Assembly: GCA_934635045.1 (NCBI GenBank)
Contig: CAKTZA010000034.1
Coordinates: forward strand, 1-38,172
Length of the DNA: 38,172 nt
Source: an uncultured Kiritimatiellota bacterium
GTDB taxonomy: Bacteria > Verrucomicrobiota > Kiritimatiellia > RFP12 > UBA1067
Reading direction: 5' to 3'
The translations under genes and the position numbers were made by a program. The notes under the pieces were generated by a model, which had not been told where the DNA came from, did not search any database, and worked only from the letters and a program-made list of their open reading frames with translations. Position 1 is the stretch's first letter. Each line of letters begins with the position of its first letter. Positions 16,242-24,120 of this stretch are shown piece by piece.

Positions 16242-16306
16242 TCACACGGACAGACGGAGGCACGGAGATGGACGTGGACGCTCCGTGGCTCCGCCTCTCC
16301 GTGTGA
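16242..16306. repeat. Long imperfect inverted repeat built of octamers
   Basis: TCACACGGA (16242-16250) pairs perfectly with TCCGTGTGA (16298-16306). Inside, GGAGGCACGGAG (16256-16267) pairs with CTCCGTGGCTCC (16281-16292) with one mismatch, with 5-base internal loops and a 13-base terminal loop. Each arm consists of near-repeats with 8-base period (CACACGGA, CAGACGGA, GGCACGGA). No T-run follows, so a simple intrinsic terminator is not supported; it may be a repeat element or an RNA-stabilising 3' hairpin for the esterase gene. Confidence 0.75.
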
Positions 16307-16361
16307 GCCAGCCCTGAATGAGAGTTGCCGTGGGCGGGGCGAAGCGGCGGCGGATGAATTG

Positions 16362-16370
16362 TGGTATAAT
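16362..16370 (+). promoter_or_regulatory. Extended -10 promoter (TGGTATAAT) of the aldolase operon
   Basis: TGG-TATAAT ends 22 bases before the ATG at 16393. An AAGGA ribosome binding site (16379-16383) lies 9 bases before the ATG, so this transcript has a short conventional leader, unlike several other promoters in the window. No clear -35 is visible. Confidence 0.65.
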
Positions 16371-16392
16371 TCGCGCTTAAGGACATTCTGAC

Positions 16393-17211
16393 ATGGACAA
16401 GAAGCTCTACATCAATCCGCCGCTCGTGAACCGGGCGTACGACTGGAAGAAGGGCCCGCAGCCCAAGACGCGCGCGGCCCTCGACAAGTTCTTCAACTCG
16501 CCGGCGATCAACCGGGTGAAGGACCAGATCTGCGAGATGGGCCGCCGCATCTACGCGCGCGGCTACACCGACGGCAACGGCGGCAACCTCTCCGTGCGCG
16601 TCGGCGAAGACCTCGTGCTCTGCTCGCCGACCCTCTGCTGCAAGGGCTTCATGACGCGCGAGGACATCTGCCTCGTCGACATGAGCGCCGGCCAGCTCTG
16701 CGGCTACCGTCCGCGCACGTCGGAGGTGAAGGTGCACATCGCGATGATGAAAACGGCCGGCTGGAACGCCTGCGTCCACTGCCACCCGCCGCACTGCAAC
16801 GCCTTCCTCTTCGCGGGGCAGGTGCCGCCGAACGGCATCAACCCCGAAGCGGACATCTTCTTCAACCAGATCCCGCTCGCGCCGTACGGCACGCCGGGGA
16901 CGGACGAGGTCGCGGCGAACGTCGCGAAGATGTCGCAGAAGTCGAACGTCGTCTTCATGGAGAACCACGGCATCGTCTGCGGTGCGCGCGACATCGAGGA
17001 GGCCGAGTGGTTCGCCGAGAACGCCGACGCCTACTGCCAGGTGCTGCTCTTGGCGGCGGGGCATGGCGCGAAGCTCCAGCAGGTCGGGCCCAAGTCCGTG
17101 AAGGACTTCCTCGCGATCCGCCAGGCGATGGGGCTTCCGGTCGACCCGAAGCAGGCGCTCTACAACACGCACCGCTTCAACGGCTACAAGATGGGCGTCG
17201 CGTCGAAGTGA
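16393..17211 (+). CDS. Class II aldolase/adducin-family protein, L-fuculose-phosphate-aldolase-like
   Basis: The protein has 272 residues. Class II aldolases use Zn2+ to cleave sugar phosphates such as L-fuculose-1-phosphate into dihydroxyacetone phosphate and an aldehyde. The Zn ligands are visible as HCH (His129, His131) and ENHG (His192), and the catalytic Glu111 lies in TSEVKVH. The spacing Glu-18-His-2-His-61-His is nearly identical to Glu73/His92/His94/His155 of E. coli FucA. GYTDGNGGNLSVR near 56-68 is the phosphate-binding loop. A 38-residue N-terminal extension precedes the core. Fuculose phosphate is a plausible substrate beside mucin-type glycosidases, but rhamnulose or other substrates are possible. 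Its TGA overlaps the GTG start of the ATPase gene. Confidence 0.8.
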   Translation: MDKKLYINPPLVNRAYDWKKGPQPKTRAALDKFFNSPAINRVKDQICEMGRRIYARGYTDGNGGNLSVRVGEDLVLCSPTLCCKGFMTREDICLVDMSAGQLCGYRPRTSEVKVHIAMMKTAGWNACVHCHPPHCNAFLFAGQVPPNGINPEADIFFNQIPLAPYGTPGTDEVAANVAKMSQKSNVVFMENHGIVCGARDIEEAEWFAENADAYCQVLLLAAGHGAKLQQVGPKSVKDFLAIRQAMGLPVDPKQALYNTHRFNGYKMGVASK

Positions 17212-17885
17212 ACGGCCGGCGCATCACCCTGTTCGCCGGCCACTACGGCAGCGGCAAGACCAACATCGCGCTCAACTACGCGCGGGCGGTGAAGCCGTGC
17301 GTCGTCGCCGACCTCGACATCGTCAACCCCTACTTCCGCACGAAGGACTCGGCGGCGGCGCTCGCGGCGGAGGGCATCGGGCTCGTCGTCTCCGAATACG
17401 CGAACTCGAACGTCGACTTCCCGGCCATGCCGAAGGAGACGTACGGCCTCGTCGCCGACCGCACGACGCGCGTCGTCGTCGACGTCGGCGGCGACGACCG
17501 TGGCGCGCTCGCGCTGGGGCGGTACGTGGACGACATCCGGGCCGAGGGCGACTACGAGATGCTGGCCGTCATCAATGCGTCGCGCCCCCTCACCGAGACG
17601 CCGGAAGACACGGTCGAAGTCCTGCGCGAGATCGAGGCCGCCTGTCGCCTGCCGTTCACGGGGCTCGTCAACAACACGAACCTCGGCCCCGCGACGATGG
17701 TGCAGACGGTGCTCGACTCGCTGCCCTATGCGGCGGCCGTCGCGCGCGCGATGGGGCTGCCCGTCCGCTTCACCTGCTGCCGCGCCGACTTGGCGGACGC
17801 GCTGGCCGCGCGCCTCCCGGCGGAGGTCGCGTCCTCCCTCTTTCCGCTCACGATCCAGAAGCTCTACTATCAGCTGGAGACCTGA
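17208..17885 (+). CDS. MinD/CobQ-like P-loop ATPase of unknown role
   Basis: The protein has 225 residues. It starts with GTG at 17208, overlapping the preceding stop as GTGA, so translation is probably coupled to the aldolase. The N-terminal FAGHYGSGKTN is a Walker A P-loop. ADLDIVNPYFRTKD near 33-46 recalls the switch-I region of SIMIBI-class (MinD/ParA/CobQ) NTPases, and VVVDVGGDDRG near 88-98 is the Walker B strand. VNNTNLGPATM resembles the base-recognition N-N segment. It lacks the second 'deviant' lysine near the start of the P-loop that typifies true MinD (KGGxxK). Proteins of this kind are annotated only as ATP-binding proteins and occur near 2-oxoacid:ferredoxin oxidoreductases in other anaerobes. 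I cannot name its partner. Confidence 0.7.
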   Translation: MNGRRITLFAGHYGSGKTNIALNYARAVKPCVVADLDIVNPYFRTKDSAAALAAEGIGLVVSEYANSNVDFPAMPKETYGLVADRTTRVVVDVGGDDRGALALGRYVDDIRAEGDYEMLAVINASRPLTETPEDTVEVLREIEAACRLPFTGLVNNTNLGPATMVQTVLDSLPYAAAVARAMGLPVRFTCCRADLADALAARLPAEVASSLFPLTIQKLYYQLET

Positions 17886-17888
17886 AAA

Positions 17889-18602
17889 ATGAAACGCCTG
17901 CACCTTTCCATTCCGCACCTCTTCCTTCTTCCTTCGTCCTTTTTCCTTTTCCTTTCCGCCGGCTGCTGGACGTTCAACACGACCGAGTATCCCGAAGTCG
18001 AGATCGCCGTCGCGCCGACGGGGACCAACACGGTCGCGCTGGGCGTCAACGGCTTCGCGGCGTCGCTGACCGAATATGCGGCGTACCACGAGTTCCGCAC
18101 GGTCTACGTGCCGGGGTTCTACGGGCGGCGGCATTACCACCCCGGATACGTCGAGACGGTGCCGACGGTCGCCTACGTGCCGCAGACGCGGCAGACGGAC
18201 GCCTATCTGCGCCGCGCGAAGGACGCCTTCGAGCGCGCGGGGTTCACCGTCGGCGCGGCGACGCCGGACTGGACGGTCGATGTCGCGTTCACGGGGCCGA
18301 TCGTCTCGGACGGCGACACGATCAAGCAGCTCGCATGGGAAATCGGCACGCTCTTCCTCTTCGACTACGCCGCCGCGAGCTGGACGGCGCAGCTGCGCGT
18401 GCGCGACAACCGCACGGGCAAGCTCGTCTTCCACAACGACTACGTCCAGCGCTACGAGACGAACGTCTTCGGGCTCATTCCGCTCTTCTCGATCTCCTCC
18501 GCGTCGGAGACTTCGCTCGCCTATATGCAGAGCTGGTGCCTCGGTGCGCTCACCGACCGCATCGTCGCCGACGTCACCGCCTATTTCGCTCACGCACGGT
18601 AG
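17889..18602 (+). CDS. Lipoprotein of unknown function
   Basis: The protein has 237 residues. It starts at ATG 17889, 3 bases after the previous stop. The signal peptide ends in the lipobox LSAGC with the lipidated Cys at residue 26, so the mature protein is anchored to a membrane. The mature part begins with NTTEYPEVEIAVAPTGT, has a His/Tyr-rich stretch (YGRRHYHPGYV), and continues with a beta-rich domain (RLRVRDNRTGKLVFHNDYVQRYE-like pattern). I do not recognise a family. The signal peptide's hydrophobic core is written by the CTTCTTCC heptamer repeat also found at 31243-31277, as described under repeats. A role in assembly of an envelope structure is possible, since the TPR/ExbBD cluster follows. 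Confidence 0.7.
   Translation: MKRLHLSIPHLFLLPSSFFLFLSAGCWTFNTTEYPEVEIAVAPTGTNTVALGVNGFAASLTEYAAYHEFRTVYVPGFYGRRHYHPGYVETVPTVAYVPQTRQTDAYLRRAKDAFERAGFTVGAATPDWTVDVAFTGPIVSDGDTIKQLAWEIGTLFLFDYAAASWTAQLRVRDNRTGKLVFHNDYVQRYETNVFGLIPLFSISSASETSLAYMQSWCLGALTDRIVADVTAYFAHAR
17909..17957 (-). repeat. Heptamer repeat (RC of GGAAGAR) forming the lipoprotein signal peptide
   Basis: CATTCCGCAC followed by CTCTTCC, TTCTTCC, TTCGTCC, TTTTTCC and degenerating copies. The first 27 bases match 31233-31259 with one mismatch. On the coding strand they encode the leucine/phenylalanine/serine core of the signal peptide, ending just before the lipobox. Confidence 0.75.
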
Positions 18603-18627
18603 AGGGGCGACTTTCGCTTCGGGCCGC

Positions 18628-18657
18628 TTGCATTTCGGACAGAGAATGTAGTATAAT
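18628..18657 (+). promoter_or_regulatory. Promoter of the TPR/ExbB/ExbD cluster
   Basis: TATAAT at 18652-18657 has a possible -35 TTGCAT at 18628-18633 (spacer 18). The ATG at 18667 is 9 bases after the -10, and CACCACACC before it is not a Shine-Dalgarno, so a leader of only about 2-4 bases is predicted for the first gene of the cluster. Confidence 0.65.
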
Positions 18658-18666
18658 CACCACACC

Positions 18667-21600
18667 ATGACATCCAAGGTTTCTACAATCATTGCCTTGG
18701 CGGCGCTGGCGGCGTCGCCGCTCCTCGCCGAGGAACAGGCCGCAAATGCGGCCGAAGCCCCGCAGGAGAACCCCGAACTTGAGGCCGAGATGAGCTATGT
18801 CGAGGCCCTCGTGAACTACGGGTATCCCGACCTCGCGGGGCCTCTGATCGAGGCGACGAAGAAGAAGTGGCCCGAGTCCGAGGCGCGCTTCTTCGCGATC
18901 GAGATCCGCGGCATGCTCGCGCTCGGCCAGTTCGACGCGGCCGAGAAGAAGATCGCGTCGCTGCCCGACCGCAAGTCGACGAAGTACTGGGCGGCGCGCC
19001 TCGAGATGGCGAACAACTACTTCGGGCGCGGCCAGAAGCCGGAGTGCATGAAGATCTACGACGAGTTCTTCAAGGTCTTCGCGAAGCCGCCGGCCGAGAT
19101 CCGCAAGTTCTACCTTGAGGCGTGCTACGCCTACGGCCAGCTCCTCGCGGGCGACAAGCAGTACGCGAAGGCGGCCCAGCGCTACGAGGCGCTGCTCGCG
19201 CAGCTGGAGCAGGGCAGCGACGCCTGGTGCAACCTCGGCTGCGAGACGGTCGACCTCTACCTGCGGCTCGCCGACCAGCAGACCGACCCGAAGCAGAAGA
19301 AGGCGCGCGACGCGAGCCTGAAGGCGGCCGAGAAGATCGTCGACAAGCTCCTCTGGCAGCTGGAGAAGCCCGTCTACTTCGGGCGCGCGGTGTCGATGAA
19401 GGCCCACATCGAGCAGATGAAGGGCGACCTCGACAAGGCTTCGGCGATCATCGACGAGTACAAGCCCCAGCTGCAGGAGATCCACGAGCAGATCGTCCAG
19501 TACGACCCCGACGGCAAGATGGGCCTCCTCAAGCAGTCGCCGCTCCCGGAGTGCCTGTTCCTCCAGGCGCAGATGCTGTGGGACGAGGCGCAGGCCGAGT
19601 ACAAGAAGCCGAAGCGCGACGACGAGAAGGTGAAGTCGCTCATGTTCGGCCCGCGCGGCAAGAACGGCAAGCGGCAGGTCTCGAAGGGCGCGTTCGCGAT
19701 GGCCCAGACGGTCTTCCTCGAATACGAGGCCTCATCGTGGGCGCCGCAGGCGGGCGACCTCGCCCAGGCGGTGAGCGACTTCGCGAAGGCGAAGTACAAC
19801 GCGAAGGTGAAGTGCAAGATCACGCCGGAGCAGATCGCGAAGGCGCGCGCGCGGCAGTTCGCGGACGCGAACGAGAAGTTCCTCGCGCAGGACTACGAGG
19901 CGGCGATCGAGGGCTACTACCAGGCGCTCGCGAAGTATCCGGAGATCAAGGAGTCCGTGATGGCCGTCGAGAACATCGCCTCCTGCTACCTTGACCTCAT
20001 TCTCCAGACGAAGGATCCGAAGAAGAAAGACGAATACCGGCTGGATGCGGACACGGTCGAGGGCTACCTCGCCGAGCGCTTCGCGGGGGCGAAGGACCGG
20101 CTTCTCATGATGGCCGCCGGCGACGCGACGGTGCGCCTCGCGGCGAAGGAGCTTCAGTACAAGAACCCGGCGCGCGCCGACCGCCTCTTCACGGCGTTCT
20201 TCACGAACTACCGCCGCCACACGAACGCCGGCACGATGGCCGCCGCGAAGGCGAACGAGTACCAGAAGGCCGGGCGCTACGACGACGCGATCAAGTTCTG
20301 GAAGCTGATCGGCGAGTACTACACGAACTCGGCGCACTACGCGACGTCGCTCTCCCAGCTCTCGACGTGCTACGGCAAGGTCGGCGACAGCAAGGGCGAG
20401 ATCGAGAGCATGACGAAGTACCTCACGGTCGAGACGGTGAAGCTCCGTCGGCTGCAGGCCCAGTTCAGGCTCGCGCAGATGTACCAGAAGGACGGGCTCG
20501 CGATTCTCGCGGCGGCGGCCGAGAAGACCGACCCCGCCGAGGTCGAGGCGGCCGAGAAGCAGGGCACGGCGCAGATCGTCCGCGCGGTCAAGAACTTCGC
20601 GGGCTTCGCGAAGGAGGCCGACGCCGCGCTCGCCGACCCGACGACGACGCAGGAGGACGCCGCGAGCTACAAGAAGCTGCGCGAGGCGGCGATGTTCATG
20701 GTCGGCGTCTGCTGGGCGCGCATGAACCGTCCCGAAAAGAACCTGGAGGCGTACCGCAAGCGCGCGGCCGCCGGCTACGAGGCCTACGTGAAGGAGTACC
20801 CGGAGGGCAAGTACGCGAAGGGCTGCTACGTGAACCTCGGCACGATCTACACGGCGCTCGGCGACATGGCGAAGTCGAAGGACGCGCTGGACCGCCTCTC
20901 GCAGAAGTATCCCGACTCCGACGAGGCGAAGAACGCGAAGCCGCGCCTCGCGAAGAACCTCATCGAGATGGGCATGAAGCGCGAGGGCGCCGAGATCTAC
21001 GCCGAGATGCTGCGGACAGACGGCGCGTACACGGCGAACCAGTTCGTGAACGCGGGCGAGGCGCTGATCGACGCCAAGAGCTGGGATCTCGCGGGACAGG
21101 CGTTCGAGAAGGCGATCCGCCTCGCGGGGACGAACTCGGCGACGACCGTCGCGAAGGCGCGGCTCGGCATCGCGAAGAGCGCGTGGAAGCAGGGGTCGCT
21201 CGCCGAGGCGCGCGAACAGCTCGACCGCTTCCTCGAAGACCCGAAGATGTCGCGCATGGCGATCGCGGCCGACGCGAACTTCATGCTCGTCGAGGTCGCG
21301 TCCGACCAGGGCCGCACGGAGAAGGACGCGACGATGCGCGGCAAGTGCTTCGGCGCGGCGATCGGCGCGCTCAAGAAGGTTCGCCAGTACTGGGCGCGGA
21401 AGCCGCAGTGGGAGCAGGACCAGCTTGACCTCCTCTCCGGCGACGTGCTCATCGACCGCATGAAGGCCGAGGAGGCGATGGGGCTGAAGGACGAGGCGAA
21501 GGAGACGTGCGGGCGCGCGGCGGCGACGTTCCAGGTCTTCCTGCAGTCGCATGGCGTGACGGACGAGCATCCGTTCGACAAGATGGAGGCCGGCGAGGTC

Positions 21601-21783
21601 GCGAACCTCGAACGCGCATACGCGACGCTCGTGCCGCTCTTCTCGAAGATGGGGGCGGCGCAGGCCAGCCGCGTCATGGAGTATGGCGGGCAGTACCTCG
21701 ACCTCTTCCCGAACGGGAAGGCGCGCACGATTGTGCAGAACTGCATGAACCAGGCCAAGGCGGACCTGCCGGCCAACAAGTAA
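18667..21783 (+). CDS. Large secreted TPR-repeat protein of the envelope cluster
   Basis: The protein has 1,038 residues. A signal peptide (LAALAASPLLA, cleavage near residue 21) sends it to the periplasm. The rest is almost entirely alpha-helical repeats of about 34-40 residues with TPR features: ALVNYGYPDLAGPLIEA, YAKAAQRYEALLAQL, YEAAIEGYYQALAKYP, YDDAIKFWKLIGEYY, YVNLGTIYTALGDMAKSKDAL and WDLAGQAFEKAIRLA. No enzymatic motif is seen. TPR proteins serve as scaffolds for complexes; YbgF/CpoB plays this role next to Tol-Pal. It is the first gene of a run of six + strand genes with short gaps containing ExbB, two ExbD and a toroid protein, so it is probably the periplasmic scaffold of that system. 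Its composition is very rich in Ala, Lys and Glu. Confidence 0.8.
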   Translation: MTSKVSTIIALAALAASPLLAEEQAANAAEAPQENPELEAEMSYVEALVNYGYPDLAGPLIEATKKKWPESEARFFAIEIRGMLALGQFDAAEKKIASLPDRKSTKYWAARLEMANNYFGRGQKPECMKIYDEFFKVFAKPPAEIRKFYLEACYAYGQLLAGDKQYAKAAQRYEALLAQLEQGSDAWCNLGCETVDLYLRLADQQTDPKQKKARDASLKAAEKIVDKLLWQLEKPVYFGRAVSMKAHIEQMKGDLDKASAIIDEYKPQLQEIHEQIVQYDPDGKMGLLKQSPLPECLFLQAQMLWDEAQAEYKKPKRDDEKVKSLMFGPRGKNGKRQVSKGAFAMAQTVFLEYEASSWAPQAGDLAQAVSDFAKAKYNAKVKCKITPEQIAKARARQFADANEKFLAQDYEAAIEGYYQALAKYPEIKESVMAVENIASCYLDLILQTKDPKKKDEYRLDADTVEGYLAERFAGAKDRLLMMAAGDATVRLAAKELQYKNPARADRLFTAFFTNYRRHTNAGTMAAAKANEYQKAGRYDDAIKFWKLIGEYYTNSAHYATSLSQLSTCYGKVGDSKGEIESMTKYLTVETVKLRRLQAQFRLAQMYQKDGLAILAAAAEKTDPAEVEAAEKQGTAQIVRAVKNFAGFAKEADAALADPTTTQEDAASYKKLREAAMFMVGVCWARMNRPEKNLEAYRKRAAAGYEAYVKEYPEGKYAKGCYVNLGTIYTALGDMAKSKDALDRLSQKYPDSDEAKNAKPRLAKNLIEMGMKREGAEIYAEMLRTDGAYTANQFVNAGEALIDAKSWDLAGQAFEKAIRLAGTNSATTVAKARLGIAKSAWKQGSLAEAREQLDRFLEDPKMSRMAIAADANFMLVEVASDQGRTEKDATMRGKCFGAAIGALKKVRQYWARKPQWEQDQLDLLSGDVLIDRMKAEEAMGLKDEAKETCGRAAATFQVFLQSHGVTDEHPFDKMEAGEVANLERAYATLVPLFSKMGAAQASRVMEYGGQYLDLFPNGKARTIVQNCMNQAKADLPANK

Positions 21784-21808
21784 CAAACGATCTGAGAAAG
21801 GCAACATA

Positions 21809-22579
21809 ATGAAAAAACTGACGATCATGAGTCTGGCGGCCCTCGCGGCGGCGGAGGTCTTCGCCATCCAGGGCACGCTCAACACCGAAACCGAGTCCCT
21901 GACGGGCGACATCAAGTGGCGCGCGCGCGACAAGCAGTACGTCGTCTCCGTGAAGAAGGGGCAGACGATGGTGGACATGGAGCGCAAGAAAGACGACGTC
22001 GTCTCGCTCGACATCCCGAAGCCGCAGGGCTACGACAAGGCCGTGCAGATGGTCGAGAGCGGGTCGGGCGCGGGGGCGATCGCGATTCTGCAGAAGATCG
22101 TCGACGACTACGTCATGCTCCAGTGGGACAAGCCGGCGGGCCGCTACCTCGCGCTGGCGCACCTCGCGGCGGGCCATGCGCAGAAGGCGTATGACATCTG
22201 CTCGAAGATCGTCGCGTCGGACAAGGAGGCGGCCTATTCGGGCGACCTTGCGGCGGCGTACTGGCAGGCTCTGCTGAAACTCGGCAAGAACGACCAGCTG
22301 GAAGGTCTGCTCAAGAAGGCCGCGACGTCCGGCGACCGCACGGCGTCCGCCGCCGCGCTCGTCATGCGCGGCGACATCATCGTCGCGAAGTCGAACGACG
22401 CGCCGGAGGCGCTGAAGGACGCGCTGCGCGACGGCTACCTGCGCGTCGTCCTCATGTACCAGGACGCCGCGTGCGCCCGCGAGCGCGGCGAGGCGATGGT
22501 CAAGGCCGCGCAGTGCTTCGACAAGCTCGGCCAGTCCGCGCGCGCCGAGGCTCTCCGCGCCCAGGCAAAGGCACTGTAA
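21809..22579 (+). CDS. Secreted TPR-like protein of the envelope cluster
   Basis: The protein has 256 residues. The ATG at 21809 has an AGAAAGG site about 9 bases upstream. The signal peptide is MKKLTIMSLAALAAAEVFA. A short beta-rich segment follows (IKWRARDKQYVVSVKKG, then VVSLDIPKPQGYD), and then at least four TPR-like helix pairs (AIAILQKIVDDYVMLQW, RYLALAHLAAGHAQKAYDICSKIV, AAYWQALLKLGKNDQLEGLLKKA, AAQCFDKLGQSARAEALRAQAKAL). It follows the 1,038-residue TPR protein by 25 bases and precedes ExbB, so it is likely a second periplasmic partner. The N-terminal beta segment with IPKP is unlike classical CpoB. No known name applies. Confidence 0.75.
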   Translation: MKKLTIMSLAALAAAEVFAIQGTLNTETESLTGDIKWRARDKQYVVSVKKGQTMVDMERKKDDVVSLDIPKPQGYDKAVQMVESGSGAGAIAILQKIVDDYVMLQWDKPAGRYLALAHLAAGHAQKAYDICSKIVASDKEAAYSGDLAAAYWQALLKLGKNDQLEGLLKKAATSGDRTASAAALVMRGDIIVAKSNDAPEALKDALRDGYLRVVLMYQDAACARERGEAMVKAAQCFDKLGQSARAEALRAQAKAL

Positions 22580-22589
22580 GAAAAATAAT

Positions 22590-22692
22590 CGAATGATCGA
22601 ATGATCGAATGGGCGAATCGGCGAATTTCGGACAAAGGACAAAAGACGAAAGACAGCGGTTCTCAACCTCTCAACCTCTCAACCTCTCAACC
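22590..22692 (+). repeat. Octamer repeats between TPR and exbB genes
   Basis: Five tandem CGAATNNN octamers (22590-22629) are followed by degenerate GGACAAAA-like units (22630-22652) and then four perfect TCTCAACC octamers (22661-22692). The gap separates two genes of one operon. The repeats end just before the exbB ribosome binding site AAAAGGAA (22693-22700). The composition is much more AT-rich than the flanking genes. Confidence 0.9.
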
Positions 22693-22705
22693 AAAAGGAA
22701 ATAAC

Positions 22706-23530
22706 ATGAACAAGGTCAACAAGATCAAGAAATCACTGATGGCGATGTCGATTCTCGTGGGAACGTGCGTCGCGCCGATGGCTGCCCTCCAGTCGTTTGG
22801 GCAGGAAATCACCGATGCGTCGGGCAACGTGGTCGACACGAACGCGGCGAAGTCCCAGAGCTCCGGCGGCGGCTTCTACGACATCGTCTTCGGTTCGGGC
22901 ATCGTCGGCATGCTGCTGTGGTTCGCCCTGTTCGGCGACGGCGCGCTCGCGCTCTACTTCGCGATTGACTCGGCGATCCTCATCCAGAACGACAAGCTCA
23001 TGCCGAAGAAGCTCATGGACGGCGTGCAGGGCGCGATGATGGAGGGTGACGTCGTCAAGGCGATGGAGATCTGCGACCAGAACCCGTCTGCGATGGCGTC
23101 CATCGTCAAGGCGGCGTTCCAGCACATCGAGGAGGGCTTCGAGGCGATTCAGGAGGCCGTGACGGCGGCCTCCGACCTGGAGCAGGAGAAGATCCAGCAG
23201 CGCCTGAACTGGATTTCGGTCTGCGGCAACCTTGGCCCGTCCCTCGGCCTGCTCGGCACGGTGCAAGGCATGATCCTGACGTTCCAGGCGCTCGCCTCCG
23301 GCGGCGCCGGCGACGCGGCCGCGCTCGCGAACTCGATCGGCCAGGCGCTCTGGACGACGGCCGCCGGCCTGATCGTGTCCATCCCCTCGATCTCGATCTT
23401 CTATTCGCTCCGCAACAAGGCCAACCGCCTCATCCTGAAGATGACCGCGATGACGATGGAGATCCTGAACGGCCTCCGCAACGTGTCCGTCGATCCGGGT
23501 GCCGAGGGCGAAGCCCCGGCTGAGGCCTGA
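22706..23530 (+). CDS. MotA/TolQ/ExbB-family proton-channel protein
   Basis: The protein has 274 residues. The ATG at 22706 has AAGGAA 6-7 bases upstream. ExbB/TolQ proteins form a pentameric inner-membrane channel around an ExbD/TolR dimer and use proton flow to drive envelope work. Visible are an N-terminal hydrophobic signal-like segment (12-33), which is an extra feature seen in PVC and Bacteroidota homologues; a first core helix (IVGMLLWFALFGDGALALYFAI); a cytoplasmic helical loop (LMDGVQGAMMEGDVVKAMEIC); and the family signature LGPSLGLLGTVQGMILTFQAL with a final helix ALWTTAAGLIVSIPSISIFY. It is preceded by two TPR genes and followed by two exbD genes, so it is the channel component of this cluster. 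Confidence 0.9.
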   Translation: MNKVNKIKKSLMAMSILVGTCVAPMAALQSFGQEITDASGNVVDTNAAKSQSSGGGFYDIVFGSGIVGMLLWFALFGDGALALYFAIDSAILIQNDKLMPKKLMDGVQGAMMEGDVVKAMEICDQNPSAMASIVKAAFQHIEEGFEAIQEAVTAASDLEQEKIQQRLNWISVCGNLGPSLGLLGTVQGMILTFQALASGGAGDAAALANSIGQALWTTAAGLIVSIPSISIFYSLRNKANRLILKMTAMTMEILNGLRNVSVDPGAEGEAPAEA

Positions 23531-23540
23531 GGGGAACAAT

Positions 23541-23604
23541 TGAATAATCGAATAATCGAATTGTCGAATGGCTGAATAGTCGAATGTTCGATTAGGCGAA
23601 ATTT
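23541..23604 (+). repeat. Eight tandem CGAATNNN octamers between exbB and exbD
   Basis: Units TGAATAAT, CGAATAAT, CGAATTGT, CGAATGGC, TGAATAGT, CGAATGTT, CGATTAGG and CGAAATTT run without a gap and fill most of the 86-base spacer. They belong to the same family as 22590-22629 and the in-frame copy at 35516-35547. No clear Shine-Dalgarno precedes the exbD ATG at 23617. Confidence 0.9.
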
Positions 23605-23616
23605 CAAACCGAGACT

Positions 23617-24117
23617 ATGGCAAGGAAAGCACAGGAGAATCCGGCCCTCGACATGACGCCGATGATTGACGTCGTGTTCGAGCTCATCATCTTCTTCGTC
23701 GTCACGCTCACCGAGGCGCAGCGCAAGGACGAGACGATCGAGCTTGAAGACGGCAAGCACGGCATCGTGCTCGTGCCCGAGGAGCTGCCTCCGACGCACA
23801 TGCAGATCGACATCGCGAGCCGTGACAAGCGCGGCAAGCGGCTGCCGCGCGGGCGCATCTCAATGGGCGACCGCGAGATTACGCCGGACGAGATCGGTCG
23901 CCGCGTGAAGGAGCGGATGCGCAAGGTCGGGGAGTTCCCCGTCCTGATTCGTGCCGACTACGACGTGCGCCACGAGGTCGTCGCGCGCGTCATGAACGCC
24001 TGCACGGCGAACGGCATCTGGAAGATCTCGTTCATGGCGACGGCCGAGGACAAGCGCTCGAAGCCGGGACAGCCCGCTCGTAAGCGTCTCGACGCGCTCA
24101 AGAGGAGGGGAAGGTAG
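23617..24117 (+). CDS. ExbD/TolR-family biopolymer-transport protein, copy 1
   Basis: The protein has 166 residues. It has a short cytoplasmic N-terminus, then the family signature LDMTPMIDVVFELIIFFVVT with the proton-path Asp (Asp18, equivalent to ExbD Asp25), and then a periplasmic domain (DETIELEDGKHGIVLVPEE, then EITPDEIGRRVKERMRKVGEFPVLIRADYDV, then VMNACTANGIWKISFMA). The C-terminus ends in a basic tail (KPGQPARKRLDALKRRGR) that many homologues lack. It follows ExbB after the octamer array and lies 3 bases before copy 2. The first 30 codons are nearly identical to copy 2, while the periplasmic parts differ fully. Confidence 0.92.
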   Translation: MARKAQENPALDMTPMIDVVFELIIFFVVTLTEAQRKDETIELEDGKHGIVLVPEELPPTHMQIDIASRDKRGKRLPRGRISMGDREITPDEIGRRVKERMRKVGEFPVLIRADYDVRHEVVARVMNACTANGIWKISFMATAEDKRSKPGQPARKRLDALKRRGR

Positions 24118-24120
24118 GTC

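Noticed and set aside
16242..16306. Intrinsic terminator
   Set aside because: The hairpin is long but is followed by GCCAGCCCTG, without a T-run.
22590..22692. CRISPR or plasmid iteron array
   Set aside because: The unit is 8 bases with no spacer, and there is no replication or cas gene nearby; it fits an interspersed octamer array better.
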